Shown: positions 53,053-64,000 of the stretch, piece by piece
Layout of the letters: every line of letters begins with the position of its first letter
How positions within the stretch are numbered: the first letter of the stretch is position 1
Origin: Sphaerolaimus hirsutus
Taxonomy: Eukaryota > Nematoda > Chromadorea > Monhysterida > Sphaerolaimidae
Length of the DNA: 64,000 nt
Direction: 5' to 3'
Assembly: GCA_964036195.1 (NCBI GenBank)
Contig: OZ038452.1
Span: forward strand, 30,887,785-30,951,784
Notes under the pieces: model-generated
Told to the model about the DNA's origin: nothing
Seen by the model: only the letters and a program-made list of their open reading frames with translations
Database searches by the model: none
Made by a program: the position numbers and the translations under genes

Positions 53053-54354
53053 TAGATGATGGAATGGCGGCATGGCGCTGGCGCCATTTGAGGGCGCCAA
53101 AGGGCGCCGCGCCGCTTGGCGCCCTTTTTCCGTGGCGCCCACTTTCTGAAACGCGCCATGGCGCCATTGGCGCTTGGCGTTCTGCCCTAAAAGAGCGCCA
53201 AAATGGCGCCAACCGGATGGACCGCCGAACTTGCAAACTCGTAAATAAATGGATCAAAGCTAACACAATTTCGTTTTTGTTCAATAAAAGAAAACATCGG
53301 TTTGGAAAGTCTATTTAAAGTGAATGCATTGTCGAGTGACAATTTTCATTGCGTTTGAATTGAATGTCACAAATAATTATGATTTTTTGAGAACAAAATG
53401 GTTGCTAGTCACGTTGTTGTTGATTTAATCCTGAATAAAGATGTGAATGGGTGCACTACAGTGCTGGATAACATTTTTGTATACCGTATTACCTCGAAAT
53501 ACCCCCATGGGGGTTTATTATTTCGCCAGCAAAATTTGAGGGGGGGGGGTAAATTCGAGGGGGGGGGGTGTTTATTCGAGGGGGGGGGGGTTATTATTTC
53601 GCCAGAAAATTTCGTGGAATTCGTAGTAAAGAATACGCTATTTCTTACACAAAAACGGTAATAAATGTGAGAATATAGGTTATATTGTGGCTATAGATGT
53701 ACATCTGTACACAAATGAGCGTATAAGAGTAGCTGCGATGCAAATAAGTAGTAATAAATACATCATGTACATTGCATACATGATGTACATCATTCCGGAG
53801 CGGGGTATTTCGAGGGGGGGGTTTATTATTTCCCCAGCCCATTTTGAGGGGGGGTTAATTCGAGGGGGGGGGTTAATTCAAGGGGGGGGGGATAATTCGA
53901 GGTAATACGGTAACTGGTATTGTACGCACTAATTTATCCTGGCGCCCTCTTTTTCAAATGGTGCCATGGCGCCCTTGGCGCTTGGCGCCCTCTTTCCGTG
54001 GCGCCCTTGGCGCTTGGCGCCCTTTTTTTGTGGCGCCCTTCGTGCTTGGCGCCCAGTTTCCGAATGGCGCCATGTCACCCTCTTTCCGTGGCGCCATTGG
54101 CGCACGGCGCCCACTTTCCGAATGGCGCCATGGCGCCCTTTTTCTTTGGCGCCCTTGGCGCTTGGCGCCCAGTTTCCGAATGGCGCCATGGCACCCTCTT
54201 TCCGTGGCGCCATTGGCGCACGGCGCCCACTTTCCGAATGGCACCATGGCGCCCTTTTTCTTTGGCGCCCTTGGCGCTTGGCGCCCAGTTTTCGAATGGC
54301 GCCATGGCGCCATTGGCGCCTGGCGCCCTTTTTTCTGGCGCTTTTCCATCACTA
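53053..54354. mobile_element. hAT-like element, GGCGCC family, with nested CCGTATT element
   Basis: TAGATGATGGAATGGCGG...GGCGCTTTTCCATCACTA, 1302 bp, perfect 8-bp TSD GTAGTAGT (53045-53052 and 54355-54362). Right array 53940-54345 with GGCGCCATGGCGCC units. The region 53215-53430 matches 13665-13900. The end of another family member (TAGTGATGTAATAGCGCC) abuts at 54359. Confidence 0.9.
53484..53910. mobile_element. CCGTATT-ended palindromic element nested in a hAT-like element
   Basis: CCGTATTACCTCGAAATAC...CGAGGTAATACGG, TA-flanked, 427 bp; same core as 8909-9360. Confidence 0.8.
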
Positions 54355-54362
54355 GTAGTAGT

Positions 54363-56033
54363 GATGTAATAGCGCCATGGCGCGCAAAAAGCGCAATCTG
54401 TGTTTGGTGGGAGAGCAGTTTATGGTTCATGGGCATGGTCTGATACTGATTGAGGAACCTTAAAATTGGTATCATATCGGTATTTATGGTTACTTTAATG
54501 GAACTTATTACTTCTGGATAATTAATACTTACACATATAAATATGTGAAATATCGGATAGCGGGTGTTATTGTCATCATATTTGCTGTTTTTGTTTTACT
54601 CCCCTCAATGATACATATGTAAAGAAATTTATATTCACACCCTTTATCTGGAATAGCTCAGATAAGTAAAATTTAAATTGATGTATCCGATTGAATCGCA
54701 GTAAAAAACATTTTCTGTAATTTAAATAACATCTTCAAGGCCCACAGCAACATTTCCTACAGCCTGGCACTAATATATTTACCTACCGTTTTTAATCAAA
54801 ATACCCCCCGGGGTGATTGTTTCAGAGTGCAAATTTTGAGGGGGTGAGGGGGGAATATTCAAGTTAAAGGAATTTTTCGAGTATTGAAATACGGTACTCT
54901 GTGTTGCCCAAACACCTTGAAATATCGAATAAAATGGAAATTTCAGTAGGGAGATTTTTTGAGATTTAATGTTGGCCAAAAAGTATCATTAGAGAAGTGC
55001 ATCTAAATTTGTCTGGGTTAATGATGGCAAACCATTTGGAAAGAAGTATTTAAATTTTTCAGTGTTGTTTTCAAAAATGATGTTGAATTCGACTTTTACC
55101 TACTTGTTGTTTTAGAACAATTTTTTCTGAAGCTGTAAAATTGGCTAAAGTGCAATCGTTTATTCCCATGGTCAAAACCAATAGAAACTTTTTATGGAAA
55201 AGTGGGTCCATTTTAGAGTAGCAGTTAGATTCATGGATTACACACCATTTGTAGGTAAATAAAATATGTGGCCTTACTGTGTTCCAATAATCTCTGGGAG
55301 GTTAATAATTGAAAAATTCAGAAAATATAAAAAATATATTGTATTTTTACATTATTATTATTTTTTCTGTGATTCTCCAGAGGGATTTTCTGAAATTTTT
55401 GTAAATATGATAAATTCTCTTAAAATAAAAATTTACCATTTTTGGAATGCTAAACACTGATTGTATGGATGAAAAAAACATGAACACCAGAAGAAATTTG
55501 TTTGTGAAAAGTGATACATTGTTTGCATTTTAGAGTAGCACTTACATTAATGGAACATAAATGGATTACACACCTATTTGTGTTCCAAAAATATATGGGA
55601 TGTCTATATTTTGAAAATATACTGAAATATTTTAGTTTATTCATTTTTTTTTTGATTAGTACTTAGAAATTTTTTTATCATTATTTTACTTTATACTTTA
55701 CTCATAAGGAAAGATTTTTAAATGGTCATATCAAATTGTATTTTCTAAAAATGTTAGTGTTTGGAATGCTGGTGAGTGCATGGAGTGTTTGAAACAGGTG
55801 GTTTTCATTGGTTTTAAGCTATTTTTAGTGTAAAAGCTTCCATTTTTTTATGCTATTGAGAAAAAATAAGCAATGATTTGTTACTGTAGTAAATAATATC
55901 CACAGATCATGCTCCCACATAATTCTATAGTGTTAAACATCCCTGTTAAACTTGGCAGAGTTTTTGGAAGTCAATGGCCTATGGGATTTTCATAAGAGTG
56001 TGCGTAAGAGTGTGCACACTTCCAAGTTCCTTG
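54363..56033. other. Gene-free AT-rich interval
   Basis: It contains a 109-bp mini palindromic element (54786-54894, CCGTTTTTAATCAAAATAC...TTGAAATACGG) and an AATGATGGCAAACC fragment at 55020 from the TAACGATGG family. TAGAGTAGCA.TTA and GATTACACACC recur at about 55215/55533 and 55235/55563, a diverged direct duplication. No gene. Confidence 0.4.
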
Positions 56034-56037
56034 ATTT

Positions 56038-57714
56038 TGTAGGTGGAAATATGACTAACCATTCATGCGTAAAAACGTAATGACAATTCTGTGCAGACAC
56101 TCCGACGACTCGAGGACGACCATGTGTGACCGAATGACGGCCCGCGGTGCACAGGGAAGTCACAGTGAACGTGTGGTTCGCTGTGCACTGCAAATCCACC
56201 AACGAAGCCGCAGCCCCAGGACGGTACGCCCGAATGGACACTACTGCGGCCATGAATTTATTAAGTATTTTTCTTTTCCGTTAATTACATATTTACTTCC
56301 CGTGTGATGCTAATTTTTTTCATTTCATGTTTCATTAATTAAGCTAATTAGGTTACCCACATTTTTAGTTAATTAAGTGATTACTTTCGTTTTCTTTTAA
56401 ATGCATTTTCCGACATGTACTTTCGAATGTTATAATTTTTAGGTTTTATCAAGTTTACATATTTGGTCAAAAGGGTGCTGTGTCTGGGAATGGGTTAGAA
56501 AAGCTTTAAAATTTCTTGTTAAGCTAAAAGGTGTTGACTCTGTTAAACGCCTAGACGCCCCGATAGATAACATTCAGAAATTTACCCGACCAAGTGCATT
56601 TTTATTTAGGACTAGGTAATGGGTGGAAAAGTGGCTAACGGCAATTATTGTCGACATGCGACTGCAAGACACATGCAGAGCACAGTTTATAGTGAATAGC
56701 ACAGCAGTGCCAATTAATTATTCCCATCACCCAGGGTGATTGGCGAACTCATAAGTGCTAGTGTTTTTGCAGCGTGTGTTTAGGCCCAAAGTTCCAACCC
56801 TTACCCGGCAATGCAATAACCTTGAACAACCCCCGCAAATGAGCGTTCTTTCTGTGGCCTTGGTCAGGCGCGCTATAAAATATTTTTCAACTAAAGGGGC
56901 GCAGGTTGATAACACGTGTCACACCACCTGCTCTAGAATGTACCGTAATCTCTGAATAGAAACCCAGTTTATGACACTCACCTTTGAGATAATTTGCATT
57001 TTAATTTTGTCAGTGATAATCGCGGTTACTTCACGTCTGGTTTAATTTACGTTTGCACCCTTTTATCTAATTAACTATTTTTCCCGCATTTAATTAAATT
57101 GCCTGTGCCTTGTACGCTACGTTAACAGTTTTCCAGTGATCATTGAATTCGCGTTATAATTCGCTCATTATGGTTAATTGTTGTGTCTCAGATTTAGTAT
57201 TCATTTCTATTATGGTAGATTTTTGGTGATTATAAAACGCGCTGATTTTACATTTTTTCACCCACTAGAGGCTATACGACTCACTTGAGCTATTGTGAAA
57301 TTGACTCTGATTATATTGCTAAATAAAGTTCCCGTGAATCCAACTTGGTCCCCCTGAAGCATACTAACTGCTTGAATTTTAATTTGAATTTTATTAATTA
57401 CGGCTTTATTTTAATTACGGCTTATTAACAATTAATCGAAGTAAACCGCCGGCTGCAGTTACGAAAGGGATTGGTAAGTTGCCGTGTCCGTCCTCAGGAA
57501 CTGTCAGGACCCCAAGGGGTACTGGCGCCGTTCCTGATTTGCGTGTAAAATCCCCGTACCATAAAAACAAACATTTATTTAATTACGCACGCAATTAGAA
57601 GCGCAAAGGGACCGGAATTTACAATTCTCCGCCGCGGCAAAATTCGACGAGTGGCGTATTTTTGTGGTAAAAACGGAAACTAGTAAAATTAGTAAAAACG
57701 TAAAATATCTGACA
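56038..57714 (+). repeat. Solo LTR of the same retrotransposon family
   Basis: TGTAGGTGG...TCTGACA matches the LTRs over its full length with many scattered substitutions and small indels, so it is older. It is flanked by a perfect 4-bp TSD, ATTT (56034-56037 and 57715-57718). No internal sequence is present, as expected after LTR-LTR recombination. It retains the 25-bp stretch missing from the 5' LTR. Confidence 0.93.
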
Positions 57715-57718
57715 ATTT

Positions 57719-58182
57719 CATACCAACGAGTTTGAAAGATGCATGATTTCTGTTTGCGTCACCGATAATGGTCTGCGGAATCCAATTAAGCAACTACAAA
57801 TGGTAGCTAATGACAGCCCACACAGAAGTTGAAACATGTGTTGACTTAATTGCATTCTGCAGTCATCATCCGTGACAGGAGCATAAATCATGCGTCTTTG
57901 AAACATATTTTTCTGAAATCAAAGGTAACTTGGATGTGTGCCAACTGCCAAGTTCACTTATGTACTGTTTTGGAGGACATTGTCATTGACATTTTGGAGG
58001 CTGAGGCTGAGACAGTAATACAATTTTCAAAATGCAACTTTCTTTAACATAATGTCTATCAAATTCATTTCTTTCTGGCATAGAAAGTCAGATTGAATAA
58101 TATGTACAATGAACCAATTCGAATCCGCCCATTCAAATTCCTATTTAAAAAATATGCCGTAGGTAACTAACTATGGAATCAC
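57719..58182. other. Interval after the solo LTR
   Basis: Short overlapping frames only; nothing recognisable. The GTAACTTGGATGTGTGCC context has no intron or exon support. Confidence 0.3.
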
Positions 58183-58997
58183 TAACGATGGCAAAAAAAG
58201 ATTCGAAAATTCAAAAATATTTTCGAATTTTCAAATTTTTTCATAAGTTTCGAATTTTTATTTCACCCCTGGAAAAAACACTTAAAAATCGATTTATTTT
58301 TTTAAAAATTCGAAAATTCGAAAATAGTTTTCGAATTTTTCAGGGAATTCAAGGCAACAAAACGCAGTCTCAAGTACAGCGTGCTAAATAAAGCAACCAT
58401 TGATATGCGGTGGGTCTGAAAAAGTCGATGTAAGGGAAAAAACCCCCAATGAAATGGCATCCGCGGCAACAGGGGCGGACCCCATCACATCCATTTAGGA
58501 ATGCACGGAGCTGTCCAAACAATTAGAACCGCGGCGCTCTACTTCCGCGGATACAGACGCCGGTCCATCAAAAAAATGTCTCGCCGGTCTTCCGACGGAG
58601 TCCGCGGGAGTTCCGAGGGGCAGTCATACAAACGTTTTTTTGGAAAGCATTCAGCCCCAGCGAAAATGGTGCAAACTGATCCACATAAGTGTTTCTACCA
58701 TTTGTCATGTTAAACTGAAGTGAAATTGTCATGTCATGTTCACTTACAATGAAATTACCTAACATTAAAAGGGGCTCCAAACATGAAAACAGTCCAAATA
58801 CTGTGTTTTAAGCTTCAAATTCAATATTTTTCTAAAAAAATTCGAAAATGCCAAAAAAAATTTGAAAATTCGAAAATTAAATTCGAAATTCGAAAATTAA
58901 TTTGGGAAAAAATTCGAAAATTCGAAAATTCAATTTAGAAAAAATACTTAAAAATTTAAATTAAATTAAATTTTTTCTGGGAGGTTTGCCATCGTAA
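58183..58997. mobile_element. hAT-like element, TAACGATGGCAAA family
   Basis: TAACGATGGCAAAAAAAG...TTTGCCATCGTAA, 815 bp, perfect 8-bp TSD GGAATCAC (58175-58182 and 58998-59005). TTCGAAAATTCGAAAA arrays at both ends. A single-ended relative starts at about 60833. Confidence 0.9.
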
Positions 58998-59182
58998 GGA
59001 ATCACTGACTCCTTTCATGTTCGAGTTTAAGGTCAATTGCAATGTTTTCCTTTATAACCTATGTAAGCACTATTCCACGCGAACTTCACTTGAAGTCACA
59101 AATTCTGGTGATATACATATTGAGTCGACACAAAAATATATATTTTTGACAGAAATCACCACTCATACAGCTATCTCATAAC

Positions 59183-59445
59183 TAGTGATGTAAAGGCACC
59201 GGGGCACCGGTGCCCCGGTGCTGGGCACCGAAGGGCACCAGCACCGGTGCTGGTGCGGTGCCATTGCAATCTTCAGGGGTGCCATGCCGGTGCCGGTGCC
59301 ATTTTTTTCAGAATAGCACCGGTGCCGGTGCGGTGCGGTGCCATTTTCTGGCCGGTGCCCCAGGGTGCCAGGTGCCCTTTTCATGCGTTGGCAAAGGTGC
59401 CGGTGCGGTGCGGTGCCATTTTTCCCGGTGCCTTTAACATCACTA
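59183..59445. mobile_element. Small hAT-like element with GGCACC arrays
   Basis: TAGTGATGTAAAGGCACC...GGTGCCTTTAACATCACTA, 263 bp, perfect 8-bp TSD CTCATAAC (59175-59182 and 59446-59453). Almost entirely GGTGCCGGTGC units; near-identical arms to 6321-7261. Confidence 0.92.
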
Positions 59446-59453
59446 CTCATAAC

Positions 59454-60235
59454 TTCACAGTCATTATATGGCTTTATTTTATACCACAAAGTATTTACTT
59501 GCAGGCACTTGTCTGATAACATGTATATTTTGACTCCTATTTGAACCATATTTTAAACCATATTTCTGAGCTTTTAGAAAAAATATTTTAAAACATTTTT
59601 TCAAATGTCTTTAAAAACGGGTCATTAGGTAAAACAATATAGTTTCCACTCCTATTCTAAACAGAATGTCCATCATAAGTGCAATGCATTTGTACTGACA
59701 AAAACACAGAACGTTTTTATGAAAAAGTGATGCATTAATTGCATTTTAGATTAGAGTAGAACTTACATTGATGGATTACAGATATTTATATCCAAAGCTG
59801 CATAAAAGGTTTGGTTTTATTAACTTTTCGATTTTAAACCGATTTTTCGTCAAATAAAAAATTCAAAGATGAAAGTTCTTGTGGTTGTCGCTGTGTTGGC
59901 ACTGTTCAGTTTTGCAGTTGTACAAGACACTGATGCAAAAGCTACAAATAGGTTACTTTTGGAAAGAAAATCTTCCATTCAGTTCAATTGCAAAAGCTTT
60001 TTGTCATAGACGACAGGGATCTCTACATATTTATGATGTACTCAAAATTCGCATTACGAATTTTGCATAAATATTATGGCATCAACATATCAAAACTTAC
60101 TTTATTGGTCCCACACACACTAGTTTACCAACATGAAATGCTTGAGAATTTCGGTACACTCCACACCTGACAATTTTGGCGGACATCACACTTATTAGTA
60201 TGAAAACCTACCATAACAATTTCAATAGTTATATA
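59454..60235. other. Gene-free interval
   Basis: AT-rich. Near 60180, GGCGGACATCACACTTA...AAAACCTACCATAA repeats the end of the 7333-7510 repeat. A short frame starting ATGAAAGTTCTTGTGG (59871) encodes a hydrophobic, signal-peptide-like start but ends within 28 codons (TAG); no homology recognised. Confidence 0.3.
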
Positions 60236-60674
60236 CCGTATTACCTCGAAATACCCCCATGGCGGTTTATTATTTCGCCAGCAAAATTTCAGGGGGGTTA
60301 ATTCGAGGGGTGGTTTGTTATTTCGTCTGAAATTTTTTTAAGGATTGTAGTAAATAGTAGGCATTTGCATACGCAAAACAGGTAATAAATGTGTCCAAAC
60401 AGGATATATTTGGACATAAAAACGTAGATAGCTACACAAACTAGTCTATGTGTAGCTGCAATGCAAATTAACAGTAATATACATCATGTACATTGCATAC
60501 ATGATGTATTTATTATGTACATGACGTACATCATTCCGAAGCGGGGGGGGGGTATTTCGAGGGGGGGGGTTATTATTTCCCCAGCCCATGTTGAGGTGGG
60601 TTAATTCGAGGGTGGGGGGTAATTCAAGGGGGGGGGGTTAATTCAAGGGGGGGGGGCAATTCGAGGTAATACGG
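60236..60674. mobile_element. CCGTATT-ended palindromic element
   Basis: CCGTATTACCTCGAAATAC...CGAGGTAATACGG, TA-flanked, 439 bp, same core as 8909-9360. Confidence 0.8.
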
Positions 60675-61421
60675 TAACCATGTATGTAGGTGAAAATGGT
60701 GATTATGAAGGTGAAAGTTAGCAAAAGGGAGCAAATTTGAGCACAAATTTGGGGAACAATTGGTGAAAATTTGCTACACATAGATACATTGCTTGATGAG
60801 CGATTTGGGGGGTAGAGGGTCTCAGGGGATACTAACGATGGCAAACCTTCGAAAAAAAAGTATTTAAATTTTTAAGTGTTTTTTTCCTAAATGAATTTTA
60901 GAATTTTAGAATTTTTCCTCAAATTAATTTTTGAATTTTGAATTTAATTTCTGAATTTTTGAATTTTCAAATCTTTTTTGGCAATTATCAAATTTTTTGG
61001 GGTAATTTTCGAATTTTTCTACATACTTTTCAAATTTTTTGGAAAAATAGCACCCATAGCTGTTATGGGGGAGGGGTGGTCCACCTGACGTTTGTGTCAT
61101 TCCATTTTGTTGTACATTTACTGATTATGTAATTGCAAAAAATTTATGTCAATTTGACCCTGTATTTATGTGATTTTTTATCTATATATTTACCATCAAT
61201 CCTTTAATAAGTCCCCTTCGAATAACTCCCCCTTGAATAACTCCTCCTCGAGTAAGTCCCCTCAAAAATCACTGACAAAAATACCCCCCCCCCCCCCCCC
61301 GGGGACTTATTCAAGGATATACAGTATTTATATTAAGTAAATATATGATGGCATGTTCAGCACAATTTATTTTACATATTGAAATAGTGGGTTAAATTGG
61401 CATAATGAACTTATACATCAC
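60675..61421. other. Gene-free interval with element fragments
   Basis: 60833 on: TAACGATGGCAAACC end with AATTTTTGAATTTT repeats and no partner end. 61198-61322: C-tract element remnant with GGGACTTATTCAAGGAT. Confidence 0.45.
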
Positions 61422-61676
61422 TTAAGCCGGAATTACAGCTCAGCGGCGTTTGACGTGAAATGATGACGTCATAAAATTGATTACATCAAAATAGACATAG
61501 GTCAAGCATTGAAATTTTAGAATTTGATAGTTCTAGTACTTGTGTGTAATTTCCTAAAAAAATTAAGAAAATAATTATTATTTAATAAGTTATTAAGTTT
61601 ATGTCAAAATTTACACATTCTACATCAACATTTCACGTCAAACATTTTACATCACCAAAACATTTTGACTTTGAAT

Positions 61677-62495
61677 TAGTGATGTAATGGCGCCATGGCG
61701 CTGGCGCCCTTTAATGGCGCCAAAGGGCGCCAGCGCCATGGCGCCATTGGCGCTTGGCGCCCTATTCTCTGGCGCCATCCGGCGCCTGGAGCTATCATTT
61801 CGAATGGCGCCATGGCGCCCTTGGCGCTTGGCGCCAATTTGGCGCCCGGCGCCATTGTTTTGGATGGCGCCAGAAATGATGCCAAAATTCCGCGAATAAA
61901 TGTCACCGAGTAGGACATTTTTGGACATTATATCATAGATTGTTACACAAAGCAGTCATTGTACCGTATTTCCTTGAAATACCCCCTCGAATTAACCTCC
62001 CCTCGAAATACCCCCAGGTTTTTTCAAGCTGAGTAAAAAATACCACCCCCCTCGAAATTTGCACTCTATGGGCATTTCAAAAATAAACATACAATAAAGG
62101 TATTTGAAAAATAAACACTCTATGGGTATTTCAAGGAGATACGGTATAGCTGCGATGTAAATTAGCAGCCATAAGAACACCATGTTCATTGCAAACATGA
62201 TGTACCTTATTATAGATGGGGGTGTCGAGTGGAGGTTATTTTTCCTCCAGCTCGCTCAGACCTGGGGGTATTTCGATGTGGGGGGGGGGGTAATTCGCGG
62301 GGTATTTGGATTAAATACAGTAACATATTTCTCGTCTAAAAAGCTTCTGTGATGATATACGTGCGCAAATAGTGACCTTGACCGTTGGCGCCATTTTGCG
62401 CCCAGCGCCCTTTGGCGCCCGGCACCATTTTTTGAGATGGCGCCGTGGCGCCATTGGCGCCTGGCGCCATTTTTCCTGGCGCTTTTCCATCACTA
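61677..62495. mobile_element. hAT-like element, GGCGCC family, nested
   Basis: TAGTGATGTAATGGCGCC...GGCGCTTTTCCATCACTA, flanks CTTTGAAT/CGTTAAAT (6 of 8). Arrays at 61686-61872 and 62385-62480. It contains a CCGTATT element (61964-62320). Confidence 0.75.
61964..62320. mobile_element. CCGTATT-ended element, possibly two overlapping
   Basis: CCGTATTTCCTTGAAATAC at the left. An internal right end GAGATACGG at about 62144 and a second, diverged right end TTAAATACAG at 62320 suggest one copy inside another. Confidence 0.5.
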
Positions 62496-62617
62496 CGTTA
62501 AATTAATAACTACTTAAATAATGATTATTTGATAAAATTTTTTTGGGACATTACACACAATTACTAGAACTTTCTAATTCTGAAATTTCCATGCTGTACC
62601 TTTGTCTATTTGATGTA

Positions 62618-63024
62618 CCGCAAATCCTCGAATAAGACCCCAGGGGAGTTATTTTTTCGTCAGACGTTTTGGAGGGGGGAGTTATTCAAGGGGGGGAGTT
62701 ATTCGAGGGGGGGAGTTATTTTTTCCTCAGAAAACTTGTTACATGGGTGCTGTCTGTAAACTCATGTAATTCAGGTATTTAACTGTATAAGAACACTAAA
62801 AAGATGTGTATACACTGCATACACATCATGTATCTGCTGTCGCTGCTGTAGGCTAATATTATTTTGTGTTTTTGTATACTATTGTTTCCATCCAGTGGGG
62901 GAAGTTATTCAAGAGGGGGGAGTTATTCGAGGGGGGGAGTTATTTTTTCCTCAGCTCGCCAACAGGGGGGAGTTATTCAAGGGGGGGAGTTATTCGAGGG
63001 GGGGTCTTATTCGAGGATTTGCGG
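62618..63024. mobile_element. CCGCAAATCCTCGAATAAG palindromic element, nested
   Basis: CCGCAAATCCTCGAATAAG...TATTCGAGGATTTGCGG with TA on both sides; 407 bp; near-identical to 1027-1442. Confidence 0.8.
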
Positions 63025-63086
63025 TAATCAATTTTACGACGTCATCATTTCACGTCAAACGCCGCTGAGCTGTAATTCCAGCTTTA

Positions 63087-63604
63087 TAACAGTGGTTATG
63101 TGGAGTGAGGTTTTTTCCGTGTATGTGATCGTTTGTGAAAACTTTGCTATATGAGTGCGTGCTCTTAACATACCAAATGGGGGACACTTATCTGCTACCA
63201 TACCAAATTTGAGCACTTTTTCATTTAAAATTGACATGTTGGGAGCAAATAGAATCCATTTGCCTGACGTGGGCCACCCTGTACTTGTCAACTTGCGGGA
63301 CTGGCAGCTGAAAGGCGGAGCCAGCGAATGCAATCAAAGCCGAACCCCTTGCGCAGACATGGTGCCATTGGTGCCATCGCTGACAGAGCGGACCCCCCGA
63401 AAGTTTGTAATCCACCTTGTACAGGAGGCATGCAATGCTGGTGCACCCCAGACTGGTGCTATTGTCACGCGCGAAAGTTCCTCCCATTTCAGCAGTGATC
63501 GGCTCACTGGCGGGCAACTAGGGATGGGAAAATCTATTTTTTCTAGCTACTTGATTAAAAAATCAGTTTTTAAACTGATATTTTCAGACCATTTCAACTG
63601 ACCT
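63087..63604. other. GC-richer unexplained segment
   Basis: 63220-63510 is notably GC-rich against its flanks and open on both strands (plus 63155-63601, minus 63221-63517). I recognise neither product. It could be an exon remnant or part of an unknown repeat. TAGGGATGGGAAAATC at about 63520 resembles a hAT-type end. Confidence 0.3.
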
Positions 63605-63605
63605 A

Positions 63606-64000
63606 CCGTATTTCCTCGAAATACCCCCCCCGTGAATTAACCCTCCCTGGAAATACCCCCAGGAGTTTTCGAGCTGAGGAAAAAATACCCCCACCTCGAA
63701 ATACCCCCGTCTGGAATGATGTACAACATGTATACAATGTATAAAAAAAAATACATGATGTATTTATTTATGCCAGTTTGCATCGCAGGTACACATAAAT
63801 ACGCTGATTTGTGTACAATGTATGTCTATATGTCCCAATATATCCCACTTTCTCACGTTTATTACCGGTTTTGGGTATGAAAAAGCATTTTCTTTACTAT
63901 GAATTTCCTAAAACTTCCTGACGAAATGATAACCCCCCTCGAATAAGCCCCCCTCGAAATACCCTCCCTCAAAGATTCCACTTGAAAAAACCCTGGGGGT
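63606..64000. mobile_element. CCGTATT-ended palindromic element, left part
   Basis: CCGTATTTCCTCGAAATAC with C-tract arm and the ATGTACAACATG core; runs off the window. Confidence 0.6.

Larger units (their letters stand above)
61425..63083. mobile_element. Element with about 46-bp inverted ends and TTA target duplication
   Basis: The left end AGCCGGAATTACAGC and the right end GCTGTAATTCCAGCT pair over about 46 bp with one mismatch. They include CAGCGGCGTTTGACGTGAAA. Flanking TTA (61422-61424 and 63084-63086) is the 3-bp duplication typical of PIF/Harbinger elements. It contains two nested elements (61677-62495 and 62618-63024); the remainder is about 420 bp, non-autonomous. Confidence 0.75.

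Overview
The window is animal nuclear DNA, most likely from an invertebrate with a transposon-packed genome. The evidence is a spliced protein-coding gene with long introns, vertebrate-type GT/AG splice signals, an LTR retrotransposon, a LINE reverse transcriptase, and dozens of DNA-transposon copies that can be delimited by their target-site duplications (TSDs). There are no bacterial operons and no CRISPR array. The species cannot be named from the sequence.

Host gene: five exons on the + strand (20491-20675, 44209-44490, 46499-46664, 47114-47219, 51591-51781) join in phase to give a 309-codon glycine N-acyltransferase-like protein (GLYAT family, GNAT fold). Its introns are almost wholly transposons. 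Intron 1 (23.5 kb) holds a hAT-type element (20873-43204). That contains a TA-flanked palindromic element (21369-42498), which in turn contains the LTR retrotransposon and a LINE fragment. Intron 4 holds another nest at least four elements deep (47943-51368).

Centrepiece: a 17.5-kb LTR retrotransposon of Ty3/gypsy type (21582-39107) with nearly identical 1.66/1.68-kb LTRs and an initiator-Met-like primer-binding site. The gene order is unusual. Gag (capsid, zinc knuckle), an envelope-like glycoprotein segment and an aspartic protease share one 1875-codon frame. Reverse transcriptase, RNase H and integrase with a GPY/F tail follow in other frames. A separate roughly 1280-residue ORF then encodes a superfamily-1 (UPF1-like) helicase. 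A solo LTR of the same family lies at 56038-57714.

Flanks (1-20.4 kb and 52-64 kb): these are a mosaic of short non-autonomous elements. (a) hAT-like elements with 8-bp TSDs, whose ends carry arrays of a family-specific short motif (GGCGCC, GGCACC/GGTGCC, GGTCCC, TTTTCCG, TTCGAAAA). (b) TA-flanked palindromic elements with ends CCGTATTnCCTCGAA and C- or G-tract arms. (c) mariner-like palindromes ending TTAGGTTG. (d) TATACTCGG-ended elements. (e) one element with a 3-bp TTA TSD. Removing nested insertions returns each host copy to the length of its intact relatives, which gives a relative order of insertion.
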